A DNA stretch of 21,247 nt, taken from assembly GCA_017992485.1 (NCBI GenBank), contig JAGOOL010000006.1, forward strand, positions 1 to 21,247, read 5' to 3'. Shown one piece after another: positions 21,246-21,247 of the stretch. Under the pieces are notes generated by a model. It was not told where the DNA came from. It was given only the letters and a program-made list of their open reading frames with translations, and did no database searches. Made by a program: the position numbers and the translations under genes. Origin of the DNA: Minisyncoccota bacterium (GTDB taxonomy: Bacteria > Patescibacteriota > Minisyncoccia > Phycocordibacterales > UBA9973). Every line of letters begins with the position of its first letter. Positions within the stretch are counted from its first letter, which is position 1.

Positions 21246-21247
21246 AA

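Noticed and set aside
1..21247. CRISPR array, insertion sequence, integron or phage genes
   Set aside because: No regularly spaced repeats, transposase, integrase, terminase or terminal inverted repeats were seen.
1..21247. TGA read as glycine (alternative code)
   Set aside because: Conserved glycines in RecJ, RNase HI, SOD and NusG are encoded by GGN and no gene contains in-frame TGA, so there is no recoding here; only the lack of TGA stops is notable.

Overview
The window looks like a chromosomal segment from a candidate-phyla-radiation (Patescibacteria, probably Parcubacteria-like) bacterium. This is inferred from the gene set and style: a ComEC without its nuclease-like C-terminal domain, an RNase HI carrying a C-terminal viroplasmin domain, a surface protein with a UBA-like head, Pro/Gln-rich linker and Cys-rich tail, many very small membrane proteins, tight gene packing and few Shine-Dalgarno sequences. 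All genes read in the standard bacterial code. None of the 27 best-supported complete genes ends in TGA (20 TAA, 7 TAG). No tRNA, rRNA, CRISPR array, insertion sequence or phage gene was found.

Layout. 1-2983 (minus strand) is a signalling cassette, in transcription order: an OmpR-type response regulator, a possible 36-aa one-helix membrane peptide, a 35-aa peptide ending in EFEPWWS, a six-helix histidine kinase, and an alpha/alpha-toroid protein with a terpene-cyclase-like DLDDTA motif that runs off the window. 3159-5604 (minus): a DUF1328 membrane protein, a large anchored surface protein and a HIT hydrolase. 5633-8562 (plus): RecJ-like exonuclease, a lipoprotein trypsin-like protease behind a long leader hairpin, and a 43-aa membrane protein with its own promoter and terminator. 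8602-9417 (minus): a multi-helix membrane protein. 9511-13227 (plus): RNase HI, ComEC and two unrecognised genes. 13266-14064 (minus): superoxide dismutase and a small membrane protein. 14104-15828 (plus): small membrane protein, DedA protein and an rRNA-methyltransferase-like enzyme. 15829-16950 (minus): membrane metallophosphoesterase. 16992-19497 (plus): MFS transporter, anchored FKBP isomerase and anchored SIMPL protein. 19574-19942 (minus): two-helix protein. 20041-21245 (plus): exported four-cysteine protein, then secE-nusG.

How the parts fit. Most of the window is housekeeping: DNA repair and uptake (RecJ, RNase HI, ComEC), envelope and stress functions (SOD, DedA, FKBP, SIMPL, MFS) and the secE-nusG pair. 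The least ordinary part is the first 3 kb. A kinase and regulator surround one or two micro-peptides and sit next to a DxDD toroid protein. This resembles in plan, but not in visible homology, a peptide-modifying quorum-sensing locus such as ComQXPA. That reading is a hypothesis.

Gene starts often show a -10-like hexamer 6-7 bases before the start codon and no ribosome-binding site (response regulator, HIT, RecJ, RNase HI, ComEC, SOD, phosphoesterase, exported Cys protein). This suggests widespread leaderless mRNAs.
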